NCBI RefSeq assembly: GCF_022539505.1
Contig: NC_061514.1
Location: 328,769,090-328,833,089 of the forward strand
From: Lolium rigidum
Lineage: Eukaryota > Streptophyta > Magnoliopsida > Poales > Poaceae
Reading direction: 5' to 3'
Length of the DNA: 64,000 nt
The translations under genes and the position numbers were made by a program. Shown in pieces: positions 44,321 to 55,150 of the stretch (position 1 is the first letter of the stretch; each line of letters starts with the position of its first letter). Below the pieces are notes generated by a model that was given only the letters and a program-made list of their open reading frames with translations, had not been told where the DNA came from and did not search any database.

Positions 44321-47108
44321 GTTAATGCGCGACGGACTTTCCTCCCGGGTCGCCTCGCGCGGGCGGCTCCGGAGGTCCCCTACCCTAACCCTAGAAGGAA
44401 GCGCCTCGACCTCCTCCCCTCGGCCGTTGCCGCCGCCGGCGGTGGCGGCCACGGCCGGCCGACGAAGGCGGCGGGTGAGGGCGGGCGCGCCCTGATGGCT
44501 CCCTACGCGTGGAGGTGGGACGTCATCGGGGCGGCGCGGATGGCGCGAGCGGACGGCGCGCGAGGTTCTGAGGTCCTCGTCGGCGCATGGCGGTGGGCCT
44601 GGAGGAGAGGCGGCTCTCGGCGAGGTAGGCAGCGGAGGGGAGGCGGAGTCGAGGTGCGACAGCTTGGCCTGGAGGCGCTCGTGAGCTCTTGGATGGGAGG
44701 CGGCGGCGTGGAGAGTCTCCGCCAAGGAAGAGCCTTGGCGAGTAGAGTTCGTTGCTCCCGTGTCCTAGGCGCGTGTGGAGTTCTCCTGGCGGCGCTGGCG
44801 TGGGGAGAGGGAGGAGCCGGCGTGGGCTTGATCTGGGCCTACGGGCTCGATCTGGGCCTTCAGGGCTGGGGCGGCTACTGCATGGATGTCGCCTGGAGCT
44901 GGCGACGACCGTGGCGGCCGACCCTAGCTCGTGTCGGAGATGCGTGGAGGCTGTTGTTCCTTGCCGGGAGGGAGGAGGAAGATGGCCGGGCCCTTAGCCA
45001 TGGCGGGGTGTGTTGGAGTACTGCGGCTTGCGTCAACGGCAAGGTGTTGCGGTGGCGGCGGTGCGAGGCATCATGGATGGTTCTGCCCCACTTCCGGGAG
45101 CGTGGAAGATGCGCGACGATACGGACAAAAGTCTTGTCCGGCTATTGGCGGCGACGCGCCCGCGGGTGTTGTTCCCCTTCTTGGAGGCGTCGCCGAGGTG
45201 TGTTGACATCTCTCCTGCTCGTCTGAAGTTGGTTGTTGTCTTCGGACGAAAGCCTTGGTCCAGACAGGATCGGCATGATGGCAGCGTCTTCAACGTCGTT
45301 TCTCTGTTGGGAGCATTGTGCGAAAGACACGGCTAAGAGGTCCTATGTTGCATTCCTCCTGCGCTCGTCGTTGTCAAAGGCTGATCGGCAGGGGCGCTAT
45401 GTACACCATGGCTGGCAAGTCCAAGACGACGCCTTCTCGGGACCGTCCAAGTTCCGCCATTGATCTTCTTCTGATGGTGCGTCGACAAGGAGGGTTCTTT
45501 TGGAGTTGTTGTTCTTCGGAGGTGTCTAGCACCGGTTGAGACGCGGCTTTGTTGCTTAGTTGGGGACAGGTTTTTTTGTGTTGTTGCTGCTTTGCTTGTG
45601 GTAGTTGTCTTCGGACTAGCTGGTGTGTAGTGTGTGTTACGCTCGTTGCTCGCAGCGAGTGGTAGCGTTTTTGTACTCAAATTTCTGCCTTTTATAAAAG
45701 GAAAAAGCTGGCCATCACCCGGGGGAAAACTAATCAAATCCTCCGCTTGACCGAGCACCACGCGCACCAGGTGAGGCCCACCTTATCGTTCCCCACCTCC
45801 TCCTCACCAAATACTTTTCTTCCCCGCACGAGCAGGACGGCAGCCTGGAGCTTTGCGCCGCCCCCCGCGCCGCTGGCCGGCCCAGCTCTCTTCCTCACCG
45901 CCGGTAGGGCGACGCGCCGCCACCGGGCTCATGGCCGGCCTCCGCTACTCCTCCCTTCCACGGCCGCAGCTCCTCCTGGTCCCTGCCGTTCTGCTTCTCC
46001 TCCACCGCCGGGCTGCTGCTCCTCCGCCGCCGGGCTGCTGCTCCTCCGCCGCCGCGCTGCTGCTCCTCCGCCACGCTTCGCTCCCGCGCCGCCGCACGCC
46101 TCCTGGTCCCTGCCGCCAGCGACGACCACGCGCGCCTCCTGCCCTGCCGCCAGCGACGACCACGCGCGCCTCCTGGCCCCTGCCGCCGGCGACGACCACG
46201 CGCGCCTCCAGGTGGTCCACACCGTCGAACTCCGCCCGGCGCTTCGCTCCCGCTCCCCAAGCGCCTCCTATCCCTGCCGCCGGCGACGACCTCGCGAGTC
46301 CCTGCCTAGGGCGGCGCGCGCTCGCGAGCGTCCCTGCTACAAAAGGTCGTTGGCCATGGAGCTAGCAGCTTGAGGCGGCCATGGCTTCGGAGAGCACCAA
46401 ACTCGTCCTTTGCTACAACCCTTTTGCAGCATCGCTTTTGTGGATTTCATTTCGACGAGTAGGTCTTTGCTACATACCAATATTTTTTATTGCTACTTTG
46501 GTTTTGTGGTGTCGCTACAATATTCTTTTTTTTTTGCTACAATCTCTCCGGCGAGAATCCATTGAAATTAGGTTTTGCTATATTTGTTATAGGTGTTTGC
46601 TACAATAGTATATTTTTCTGCTACAAATTCTCCGGCGAGGTCTCCGGCGAGTCTCCGACGAGGTTGGTTTTGCTACAATAGCAAAAAAAGGTTGCTACAA
46701 TCTTTGTGTGTTTTTGCTACTATAACATATATTTTTTGCTACTAAGTCTCCGGTGAGGTTACCGGTGGGTCTCCGGCGACATCTCCGGCGAGTGTCCGGC
46801 GAGTCTCCGGCGAGACTCCGGCGAGTCTCCGGCGGGTCTACGGCAAGTCTCCGGCGAGGTCTGTGTTTTTAGGTGAAAATAGAGTTTGCTACAATTAAAC
46901 AGTTTTTTGCTACTTTGGTGCATTATGGTAGCAAAAGTGGAAGAAAGGGCTGGTTGGTTTGATCGGACGGCCGGAAACGTCTCGGATCTGTTAATCAGAC
47001 GGTTGGGGACCAGGGGGATTAGAATTCTAATCCCCCCGGGGGACGCCCAGCACTCCCCTACTTTATAAAACTATGGTACGTCTTTGGGTACTCTCGAGAA
47101 AAAAAAAA
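44321..47108 (+). mobile_element. 2.8-kb poly(A)-tailed insertion, non-autonomous retroelement
   Basis: The segment is bounded by 15-bp direct repeats and ends TACTCTCGAGAAAAAAAAAA, so it was probably inserted by LINE machinery. Its end resembles that of the LINE fragment at 36484. It encodes no reverse transcriptase. The 5' two thirds are GC-rich with long frames on several strands but no domain. About 45545-45710 looks like a UTR, and about 46400-46930 is built of TTGCTACAA-type words. It may be chimeric. It lies about 390 bp upstream of the F-box start codon. Confidence 0.75.
46405..46930 (+). repeat. Short-word repeats TTGCTACAA and CTCCGGCGAG
   Basis: TTTGCTAC(A/T) words occur about every 20-60 bp (46410-46920), interleaved with a run of TCTCCGGCGAG-type decamers (46620-46855). 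Related words occur in inverse orientation at 50330-50765. Confidence 0.75.
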
Positions 47109-47498
47109 GATACCCGTCCTTAATTGAGAAGCCGGGCGTGGTGCTGAACTCACGGAAGATCAGCGTAACGTATACTTACAGGGAGACCAATGCCCTCCCC
47201 GATGAACTCACGGCCTGCACGACTTTCTTCTCAATATGTCGATCGGAGGATTCAGTAACACCCAAATCCTCTACACGTCGTAGGTAGGACTGCTACAACC
47301 AGTTTTTTTTTTTTGAGCCGTGCTACAACCAGCTGGTAAACACCCAAAAGGAATAACAGAGTCTACCTACAATCCTGGACTCTGCACGACATATACGGCC
47401 GGGCCGCATATTCGTTCCAACTTCCAAGAACTAAACCTACCCGATCGATCGGCCATGCACATGCCCTATCCAGATCCATAGCTATATTCATTGTCAAC
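47109..47498 (+). other. Right target duplication and F-box 5' flank
   Basis: The first 15 bases are the right copy of the target duplication. The remainder is the promoter and leader of the F-box gene. No clear TATA box is seen; an 11-base T-run lies around 47307. Confidence 0.5.
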
Positions 47499-49127
47499 AT
47501 GGCCGCCGCCGCCGCCGACCGTCTCTCGGCCTTAACCGACGATCTTCTCCAGCACATCTTGTCGTTCGCACCGGCAAGGGAGGCCGCGGTCAGCTCCGTC
47601 CTCTCGCGCCGATGGCGTCCACTGTGGCGCCGCACGAGCGTCCTCAACATCGACAGCAGGCCCTACTTCCCCTGCCCCTATGATCACTACGGCGCCGTCG
47701 ACCGCTTCTTCCGCGACGCCACGGCCGCCCTCTCCGCCTTCCTCTGCCGCCGCAGCCGGCGCGGGACGACCCTGAAGAAGTTTACTCTTTTCCTAGGGAT
47801 AGTCGTCTACCGCCTCGACAGAGAGTACTACGACGACGAACCGGAAGACGACGTCCGGGTCGCGGGCCTCCTGGCCGATCCCGCTGCAGCGGGACTGGAA
47901 GAGCTACGCATCGTCTGCCAGCCGCATAACGACTACGAGAAGATGTACGACCCGCCGCTGGCCACCCTGCCGTGCGCCGGCACCATCCGGGTGCTGGAGC
48001 TCGTAAACTGCAACATTGAGCCGCCGGCGACGCGCCTGGCTTTCCCGTGCCTCACGGATCTGACGCTGCGCCACTGCTTCCTCTTGGAGGGGCGTCTCCA
48101 GGCCATGGTCGACGCCGCCCCGGCCCTCACCACGTTGGCGCTGGTGAACCTCGTCGAAAAGGCGCCGGAGCAACCTGGTTCCGCCGAGACGGAGCCCTAC
48201 GCCTACCGCATCTCGCACCCTTTCAGTCTGCGCATCCGCCTACGCTGCGGGACGGTCACCGCCTTGGTGCTCAAGACCTATGTCGGTACGGACAAGATCG
48301 AGGATTCCGCCATCACGGGCATCGAGCTCGACATGCCGAGCCTGCACTCCTTCCGCTACAAGGGAGTCCCCCTCAAGCTCTCGCTGACATCGCCCGCTCC
48401 GGGGCTGGCACGAGTCGACATCGACGCCACTGGCCAGTACTACTATTGGAGGTACGAGCCCACGTCGCGCATGCTCCCGAGTTTCTCCAGCACGAGGGCC
48501 CTGAAGCTGCGCCTCAACTGCATCGAAGACATTATTGCGGGCGAGAAGGAGCACGGCAGGGCCATCCTGCTGCCCACGTTCCCAAACCTCAAGCTCCTCG
48601 AACTAGACGGGAAATACGAATACAAGAACAGTAACACCGTGGCGGCGGTGGCGAGCCTGCTCCAGTCCTGTCCGGCTATGTCCGAGCTCCGCCTCAGTTT
48701 AGACATGCAGGACGACTGCCGCTACGCACGCAAGGTCGGCGTTCCGGTCGGCGACCCCTTCCGCGAATCCAAGGACCGGTTCGAAAAGCTCGAGTACATG
48801 CCATCGTCGCACCGTGGCGACGTGGAGCTCGATGGGACCTCGAAGCTTCCGGCAGGCTTAACCAACAACAGGGCGTTCAGCTGCCTGGAGACGAGCCTGC
48901 GGAAGGTAACGCTGCGGTGCAAGGCCAGTGGGGTTAACTGCTTCGAGGCGCAGCTCGCCAAGTTCCTCGTGGAGAACGCCATCGTGCTCGAGGAGATGCA
49001 CGTCGTCGACGGGAGCCAGTTTTGGCTGGACCACCTCTTCCACAAGGTCGAGAGATGGCGAGCCGATTCGTTCCGGAGGAAGAACCTGCCTGACACGGCC
49101 GGCTTTCGGGTGTACCAGCTAAGCTAA
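47499..49127 (+). CDS. F-box/LRR-type protein, single exon
   Basis: An intact 542-residue frame starts MAAAAADRLSALTDDLLQHI. An F-box occupies about residues 7-46 (DRLSALTDDLLQHILSF...VLSRRWRPLWRR), the segment that binds SKP1 in SCF ubiquitin ligases. Leucine-rich-repeat-like segments follow ('GTIRVLELVNCNIEP', 'FPCLTDLTLRHCFLLEGRL', 'FPNLKLLELDG'), then a C-terminal part with 'LRKVTLRC' and 'FLVENAIVLEEMHV', as in the FBD/LRR F-box group expanded in grasses. The target is unknown. This ATG is the first in frame and the F-box begins right after it. No intron is needed. Codon use is GC-rich like the first exons of the other genes. A retroelement sits upstream. Confidence 0.9.
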   Translation: MAAAAADRLSALTDDLLQHILSFAPAREAAVSSVLSRRWRPLWRRTSVLNIDSRPYFPCPYDHYGAVDRFFRDATAALSAFLCRRSRRGTTLKKFTLFLGIVVYRLDREYYDDEPEDDVRVAGLLADPAAAGLEELRIVCQPHNDYEKMYDPPLATLPCAGTIRVLELVNCNIEPPATRLAFPCLTDLTLRHCFLLEGRLQAMVDAAPALTTLALVNLVEKAPEQPGSAETEPYAYRISHPFSLRIRLRCGTVTALVLKTYVGTDKIEDSAITGIELDMPSLHSFRYKGVPLKLSLTSPAPGLARVDIDATGQYYYWRYEPTSRMLPSFSSTRALKLRLNCIEDIIAGEKEHGRAILLPTFPNLKLLELDGKYEYKNSNTVAAVASLLQSCPAMSELRLSLDMQDDCRYARKVGVPVGDPFRESKDRFEKLEYMPSSHRGDVELDGTSKLPAGLTNNRAFSCLETSLRKVTLRCKASGVNCFEAQLAKFLVENAIVLEEMHVVDGSQFWLDHLFHKVERWRADSFRRKNLPDTAGFRVYQLS

Positions 49128-49490
49128 CACCGGTAGATTCAGAAGAACGGTCAGATTAACTACGTTCAGAATGACAAGCTCTCAAACTGCGCGTCTCTTC
49201 TTTCACAAGAATTATCTCGAGCAAGGTATGTCGGGTCTAGAAGCTGATTGTAGTCTTCATTAACAGCCCGGAAGCACCAAGTAGCACCTATTTCTTTTTT
49301 CATAAACCTCCCTCCGTTCTCAAAATAGTGTACTTTTTGATTTTTCAAAACACATTAAGGATTTTGCATTGTAAAGTGTTAATCAATATCTCCCACCTCT
49401 TTTAACTTCTCCATATTCAATGAGCTAAGTGCATGTAGAAAATAAGGAGACCATATGCTAAATGTTATTGGTCTTAATTTTCCGTGTGGT
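49128..49490. other. 3' flank of the F-box gene
   Basis: No gene. CCTCCCTCCGTTCTCAAAAT (about 49307-49326) resembles a Stowaway terminus but no inverse end follows within 300 bp, so at most it is a truncated MITE. Confidence 0.45.
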
Positions 49491-49553
49491 TTCAACTCTA
49501 GCCTACCCCAACTTGTTTGGGACTGAAAGGCTTGGTTGTTGTTGTTGTTGTTG
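49491..49553 (+). mobile_element. 3' end of an Au-like SINE
   Basis: TTCAACTCTAGCCTACCCCA, then ACTTGTTTGGGACTGAAAGG, then a TTG repeat (49536-49553) is the characteristic 3' end of the Au SINE family known from Aegilops and wheat. The tRNA-like head is missing or too diverged to recognise. Family match is from memory. Confidence 0.65.
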
Positions 49554-50035
49554 AAAGACTAGTGGAAGATGTTTCACAGATGGGATGTGCTGAGAGGCCA
49601 TGTCCCCGGGAAGGCCCACAGAACCTCTTTTTTCATCCGGATAAACGAAAACAGCCCAGTCACGCCCCCAACTTCTCGTTTTCGTCCGGATTTAGGCCTA
49701 AATCTGTATGGACTCCCAAACCCATCCTCGGTTTCCCGGGGTGCTGCCGGGGACTCCGGATGGAGCAAATTCCGCGCTCTAGCCCGCGTGTCAGTGAAGA
49801 TTCCGCGCTCTGGCCCACGCAAATTCCCCGGAACGGCTAGAAAATCGTTGCTCCTCATGCCAAAAATAGGTCCAATCCGGACCAATTTCCATCCGGATTG
49901 TGCCATGGGAGTCTCCAACGGCCGGAGATGCTCTGAGCATCCAGGGGATCAAACCTCCCGATCCCCCGGGTCGCCAACCGTTGGTTGGGCTGATCGAACC
50001 AATCTGTCCAAGGTCACTGTTAGCGCAGCATGAAA
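49554..50035. other. Unclassified, repeat-like intergenic DNA
   Basis: No convincing gene. Contains repeated words TCCGGAT/ATCCGGA (about 49637, 49693, 49757, 49893) and GATTCCGCGCTCT-type pairs (about 49770 and 49800), so a foldback or tandem-derived element is possible. Its right part (about 49935-50000) resembles, in inverse orientation, the end of the 44321-47108 insertion (about 46955-47045). Confidence 0.4.
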
Positions 50036-50806
50036 AGAAAACAAGGAAGAGAAAGCACACCCCACTTTACGGCGCCATCATCCTGGAACTTCCGCACATG
50101 GCGCTGCCGCGCAAGACCTCTATTTGCCTGTCCCCGCTCGTCCCTTCAGCCACAACCGTCGCAGGAGAGCTTGCCGTGGGCATTGCCGGAGAACCCCGCC
50201 GAGGTCGCCGCTGGAGAATTGATGCAAAAGCTTCTTCCCAGCCGCGCATCCCCTCCGCCGGCCCCCGCAGTCGTTGAAGAAACCGACGCGATATCGCCGG
50301 TGAAGTATCTTCACCGTCCACTGAAGTAGCAATGCCGTTGGCCCCTGTAGCACCACCGCGTCACTCCGGTAGCACCGCCTCTGCTTGCAGCAAGGTCGCC
50401 TCGCCATGGGTAGCAACGCCGCAGCACCAAGGTAGTGACGTCGGTCGCCCCTTGCAGCAAAACCAGCCCCATTTGTAGCAGCGACGCCGGTCGCCCCTTG
50501 CAGCAAAACCAGCCCCCATTTGTAGCAACGCCGCCGAGCCATGGTAGCAAGGTCTCGCTTTGTAGCAAGGTCAGCTGCCATGGTAGCAGCGCCGACACAC
50601 CATGGTAGCAAACGCCACCAAGCTATGGTAGCAACGCGGGGCGCCCTTTGTAGCCACTCCGGCGGCTACTGGTAGCAACGCCGCCGCGCTATGGTAGCAT
50701 GGCATGCCGCCTTCTGTAGCAACACCGTTTGCCCCATGGTAGCAAGGTCGCCCGCCACTCGCAGCAACCCGGCCCTGCAGCCCGCCGCCCACCTATCCAG
50801 CATGAG
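50036..50806 (-). repeat. TGTAGCAA-word repeat, inverse relative of the 46.4-kb block
   Basis: Words of the form GGTAGCAA/TGTAGCAA appear about every 25-40 bp from 50330 to 50765. Read on the minus strand they are the same TTGCTAC words as at 46405-46930. The frames here are by-products of the repeats. One 60-70-bp segment with GGTCGCCCCTTGCAGCAAAA is present twice (about 50444 and 50490). Confidence 0.65.
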
Positions 50807-52404
50807 TGATGACGCGTGAAGCACACGTCCGTTGGGAACCCCAAGAGGAAGGTGTGATGCGTACAACAGCGAGTTTTCCCTCAGTAAGAAACCAAGGTTA
50901 TCGAACCAGTAGGAGATGAAGGCCACGTGAAGGTTGTTGGTGAAGGAGTGTAGTGCGGCGCAACACCAGGTATTCCGGCGCCAATGTGGAACCTGCACAA
51001 CACAATCAAGATACTTTGCCCCAACTTAACAGTGAGGTTGTCAATCTCACCGGCTTGCTGAAAACAAAGGATTAAACGTATGGTGTGGAGAATGATGTTT
51101 GCTTGCAAAGAACAACAGAGAACAGTGATTGCAGTGGGTTGTATTTCAGATGTAAAAGAAGGGACCGGGGTCCACAGTTCACTAGTGGTGTCTCTCCAAT
51201 AAGATAAATAACATGTTGGGTGAACAAATTACAGTTGGGCAATTGACAAATAGGGAGGGCATAACAATGCACATATATATCATGATGACTACTATGAGAT
51301 TTACTTAGGGCATTACGACAAAGAACATAGACCGCTATCCAGCATGCATCTATGCCTAAAAAGTCCACCTTCGGGTTAGCATCCGCACCCCTTCCAGTAT
51401 TAAGTTGTAAACAACAGACAATTGCATTAAGTACCGTGCGTAATATAAACAATGCAAATATCCTTAGACAAAGCATTGATGTTTTATCCCTAGTGGCAAC
51501 AGCACATCCACAACCTTAGAACTTTTCGTCACTCGTCCCGCATTCAATGGAGGCATGAACCCACTATCGAGCATAAATACCCCCTCTTGGAGTTACACGT
51601 ATCAACTTGGACAGAGCCTCTACTAGCAACGGAGAGCATGCAAGATCATAAACAACACATATATGATAGATCGATAATCAACTTGACATAGTATTCCATA
51701 TTCATCGAATCCCAACAAACACAACATGTAGCATTACAAATAGATGATCTTGATCATGATAGGCAGCTCACAAGATCTAAACATGATGGCACAATAGGAG
51801 AAGACAACCATCTAGCTACTGTTATGGACCCATAGTCCAAGGATGAACTACTCACGCATCAGTCCGGAGGCGGGCATGGTGATGTAGAGCCCTCCGGTGA
51901 TGATTCCCTCTCCGGCAGGGTGCCGGAGGTGATCTTCGAGAACCCCCGAGATGGGGTTGACGGCGGCGGCGTCTCGGTAACTTTTCTCGTATCGTGGCTC
52001 TCGGTACTACGGTTTTCCGATACGAAGGATTATATAGGCGAAGAGGCAGCGTGGGGGAGCCAGGGGGCTCCCTCCCCACACCTGGGCGCGCCAGGGGGTG
52101 GGCCGCGCCGCCCTATGGGGTGGCCCCCCCTGCTGGCCGCCTCTGACTATTCTTCGATGTTCTGGAATCCTCCGTGGAAAATAGGGCCGTGGGATTTTGT
52201 TTCGTCCAATTCCGAGAATATTTCCTGTGTAGGATTTCTGAAACCAAAAACAGTAGAAAACGAGAACCGGCGCTTCGGCATCTTGTTAATAGGTTAGTAC
52301 CGGAAAATGCATCAAAATGATATAAAGTGTATGTAAAACATGTGAGTATTGTCATAAAACTAGCATGGAACATAATAAATTATAGATACGTTTGAGACGT
52401 ATCA
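50807..52404 (-). mobile_element. Solo LTR of a Ty3/gypsy-type retrotransposon
   Basis: A 1598-bp segment with plus-strand start TGATGACGCG and end GAGACGTATCA has LTR termini on both strands. It is flanked by ATGAG (50802-50806) and GTGAG (52405-52409), a 5-bp target duplication with one mismatch. No internal region or partner LTR adjoins it, so it is a solo LTR left by recombination. Orientation is inferred from similarity of its ends to the Athila LTR and from a minus-strand TATATAA box at about 52030. Confidence 0.8.
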
Positions 52405-52601
52405 GTGAGCCCGGAGATGGATTACACGATCGCGGAGATGGAGAAGGCAGTAGCTACCTGGCACGTGTCATTGGCCCTGCCCGCCGACCACACCATCTCG
52501 TGGAGCCCCGGGTCGAGATGGGCGAGCTCCGGATAGAGAGCAGCCGGGTGAGCTGTGGGAAGGGGGAGGTTGGTGCAGGAACAATGCTTGGGGTCGGCCA
52601 A
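52405..52601. other. Short flank between solo LTR and Tat element
   Basis: About 200-280 bp of GC-richer DNA without a gene. The exact left edge of the following LTR cannot be fixed; TG starts at 52602 and 52632 are both possible. Confidence 0.4.
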
Positions 52602-53015
52602 TGTTGAGGATGCGCGGAAGAGCAACCATGGTGACATAGGCATCCCAAATGGGCCTGCCAAAGATAGTACCTGGGGTTTAATGAAGGCCCACTACCCGAA
52701 GAATAAGAAGGTTCGAGAGCCCAAGATACATTAAGGAAAGTAGAATTGTAATAGGAAGTGTTGTTTGTAATCTGGCGGGATGAGTTAGAAACCGTCCCGG
52801 ACTGCGTAACTTGTACAAAACGAAACCCTCGGCTCCACCTCTTATATAAAGGGGGAGTCGAGGGACGAGGAAATCATCGAATCATTGTCTGCAAACCCTA
52901 GTTTTCATAATCGTCGAGCACTTTTCGGCTGATACCTTCGAGATCTACTTGCCCTCTACTTCTAACTAAACCCTAGCCTACAATCCATAGGCATTGACAA
53001 GTTAATCCCTTGTCA
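52602..53015 (+). repeat. 5' LTR of the Tat element (left edge uncertain)
   Basis: TATATAAA at 52843-52850 is a good LTR TATA box, followed by a leader with CCCTAG-containing words. The right edge is set by CTTGTCA directly before the primer-binding site. Without the 3' LTR the left edge cannot be checked. Confidence 0.6.
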
Positions 53016-53017
53016 AT

Positions 53018-53035
53018 TGGCGCCGTCTGTGGGAA
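53018..53035 (+). other. Primer-binding site of the Tat element
   Basis: TGGCGCCGTCTGTGGGAA lies two bases inside the LTR end and is the primer-binding site commonly seen in Tat-lineage gypsy elements of grasses. Confidence 0.8.
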
Positions 53036-53060
53036 TTAGAGGCGTAAGGATCTGATCTCG

Positions 53061-55000
53061 ATGGCACGTTCAAGATCTTCGACATCGTCAACCGGAAGCA
53101 ACACTATGGATCGAGGTAAACGGATCGCTGCTGGTCTTGTTGATTTTGTTCCTCACCCACCCTCCCGTTTGGATGCATATGCGTATCTGGCGGAGCCCTT
53201 GGAGATGACGTTCGGAAGGTTTCACTTTCGCGTCGATAAGGAAGGATCGTATCGTGTCGAAATTCCGATTTCGTCGGGATCATCGGCGGTCGATTCCGAT
53301 TTTTCAAGCTATGCATCGTCAACCAAGTCAGAAGAAGAAACTTCGGCAACACGTTACGTCGAGCATCGAGCAAGAGAGAAACTCGCCAAGATCTTCAGCG
53401 ACACATCGTTTGAGTCATCTCGCGGACTCATATATAAGCGATGGCTCAAGCGATGTCGACGAGTTACGACTTCATCGACAAATCCATCACAGTGGGCCAG
53501 GTCTTCATCAATCTCAACAATGATGTCACCAAACCCAACATAGATCTGAGTACAAAGTATCATCAGATTTATGCTATCGAAAATCAAGAAGAAACATCGG
53601 AGGCTTTCGACGAGTTGGGGAATCCATATGTCGATCCCTCAGATCTAAGGAGAGGCATGGGCACTAAATATGATGGACCCACACCACGTGTCAGAGTTCA
53701 ACTTCCGCAAGCAGCCTGGGATAGAGCTGCAAAAGCCCTAGATGGTTCGGAGCCAATGACGACAACAGCTACAGCTCAAGAACTGCAAACTTATCAATAT
53801 AGGCTCGCACGAACTGCCCGAGAAATAGAAAAACAGACAGCTGAGTTGAACAGGAGAAAGGAGGCAGCTTCTGCATCCAAGCAGGAGAAGGGCAGATCTA
53901 AGTGGACAATCTAGAGTTTCAGGTGATAGCCACGGGGAGGCTCGGAACGAGAGGAAGATCAAGGTTACAACACATACCCGAAGCGGAAAGAGAGCACTTG
54001 GTTCAAAACCTCGACATGTCCTTTATGTCGATAGATACAAGAGGAAATATTATCCCTAAGACACCGGAAGCTGGGTATATGGCGACACAAGCTTACATCC
54101 TCGCATCCAGTGCCACCCCCAGGAGATCCAAGGGAAACATTATACAATATGGCGTTAGCGGGGGTTGGAGCTATGGGGACGGCGTTCGTAGCAACGCCTC
54201 CCGAAGGAGCGGCAAGGCAAAATAGTCCACGACCTGCAGCGGCAACGGCGGCGGTTCTCGAAGGACCAAGCGGAGCAAGAGACACGGGAGCACAAGCAAG
54301 GGTCGATAGAGCGAGACAAAGCGAAGGGATCATCGGCAATCCCCGGAGCTTAACGACGAGGATATGTGCGGCCTGCCGTGCTTCACAAGGAGAGTACGAA
54401 AAACTCGAGTCCCGTCGGGATTTAAGTTGCCCGATCACTTCAAAAAGTTCGACGGCCTCGCAAGATCCGGAGGATCGGCTAATTGATTACCTCGAGACGG
54501 TGAAGTTAACTGGAGGAACTAGAGCAACAGCCATGCAAAGTATTCAGGTGCACTTAAGTGGAGCCGCACGATCTTGGATCAAAAAACTTCCGCCGGGGTC
54601 TATCGACGACTGGGAAAGTTTCGAGGACGTATTCGTCAAAAACTTCGAGGTCCACGTGCAAAAAACCTGCGTCGTTAGAAGAGCTGAGAGCGTGTCGACA
54701 AAAGCCGGATGAGTCAATGAGAAAATACATCCAAAGGTGGAACATCATAAAAAACTCGGCAGAAAATATATCCGACGAGAGAGCAATAGATGCGTTTGTC
54801 GCGAGAATTAGGCGTGGAGATTTTGTCGAGGACTTGGGAAGGACCAATCCAAAAACGAGTATCTGCGCTGATGGAGATAGCAAATAGATGGGCGGACGGA
54901 GAAGACGCTGTCCACAATAAACGACACGAGGTCGCCGGAGGAGGACCGTGGTCGAAATTATCAATCGAGGCGACGATTTCCTCGGCAGTATCCAAACTAT
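53061..55000 (+). pseudogene. Tat gag (frameshifted)
   Basis: The ATG at 53061 opens an N-terminal frame (MARSRSSTSSTGSNTMDRGK) that changes frame near 53430 and again after 53900. The retrotransposon gag core appears at about 54460-54850 ('IDYLETVKLTGGTRATAMQS', 'SGAARSWIKKLPPGSIDDWE', 'ESMRKYIQRWNIIKNSAE'), split by a shift at about 54640. A further shift lies at about 54830. No zinc knuckle is visible. It is the particle protein of the element in intact relatives. Confidence 0.75.
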
Positions 55001-55150
55001 GACGCCCCAGGGCAAATTTCGGCAGGATTTCGGGCAAACACAGGAGGAAACAACAGAGGTGATTATCAGAGAAGCAATGAGCAGCGAAGCGATAATAGGG
55101 ACGACTCCCGCAACAGACAAAATAGTGGGCCGAGGTTTCCAAGACCTTTC

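Noticed and set aside
44380..44395. Telomere-like CCCTAACCCTAG
   Set aside because: Only about two units, inside a retroelement; short telo-box-like words are common in plant leaders and do not indicate an interstitial telomere.
44285..46373. Several long frames in the GC-rich part of the 44.3-47.1-kb insertion
   Set aside because: High GC removes stops on both strands, the frames overlap in all directions, and none shows a domain or codon pattern of a gene.
49307..49326. Stowaway-like terminus downstream of the F-box gene
   Set aside because: No matching inverted end or TA pair found nearby, so a complete MITE is not supported.
53104..53373. Minus-strand frames opposite the Tat gag
   Set aside because: They lack domains and splice logic, in contrast to the minus-strand gene at 63930-60048, and are complements of the gag coding sequence.
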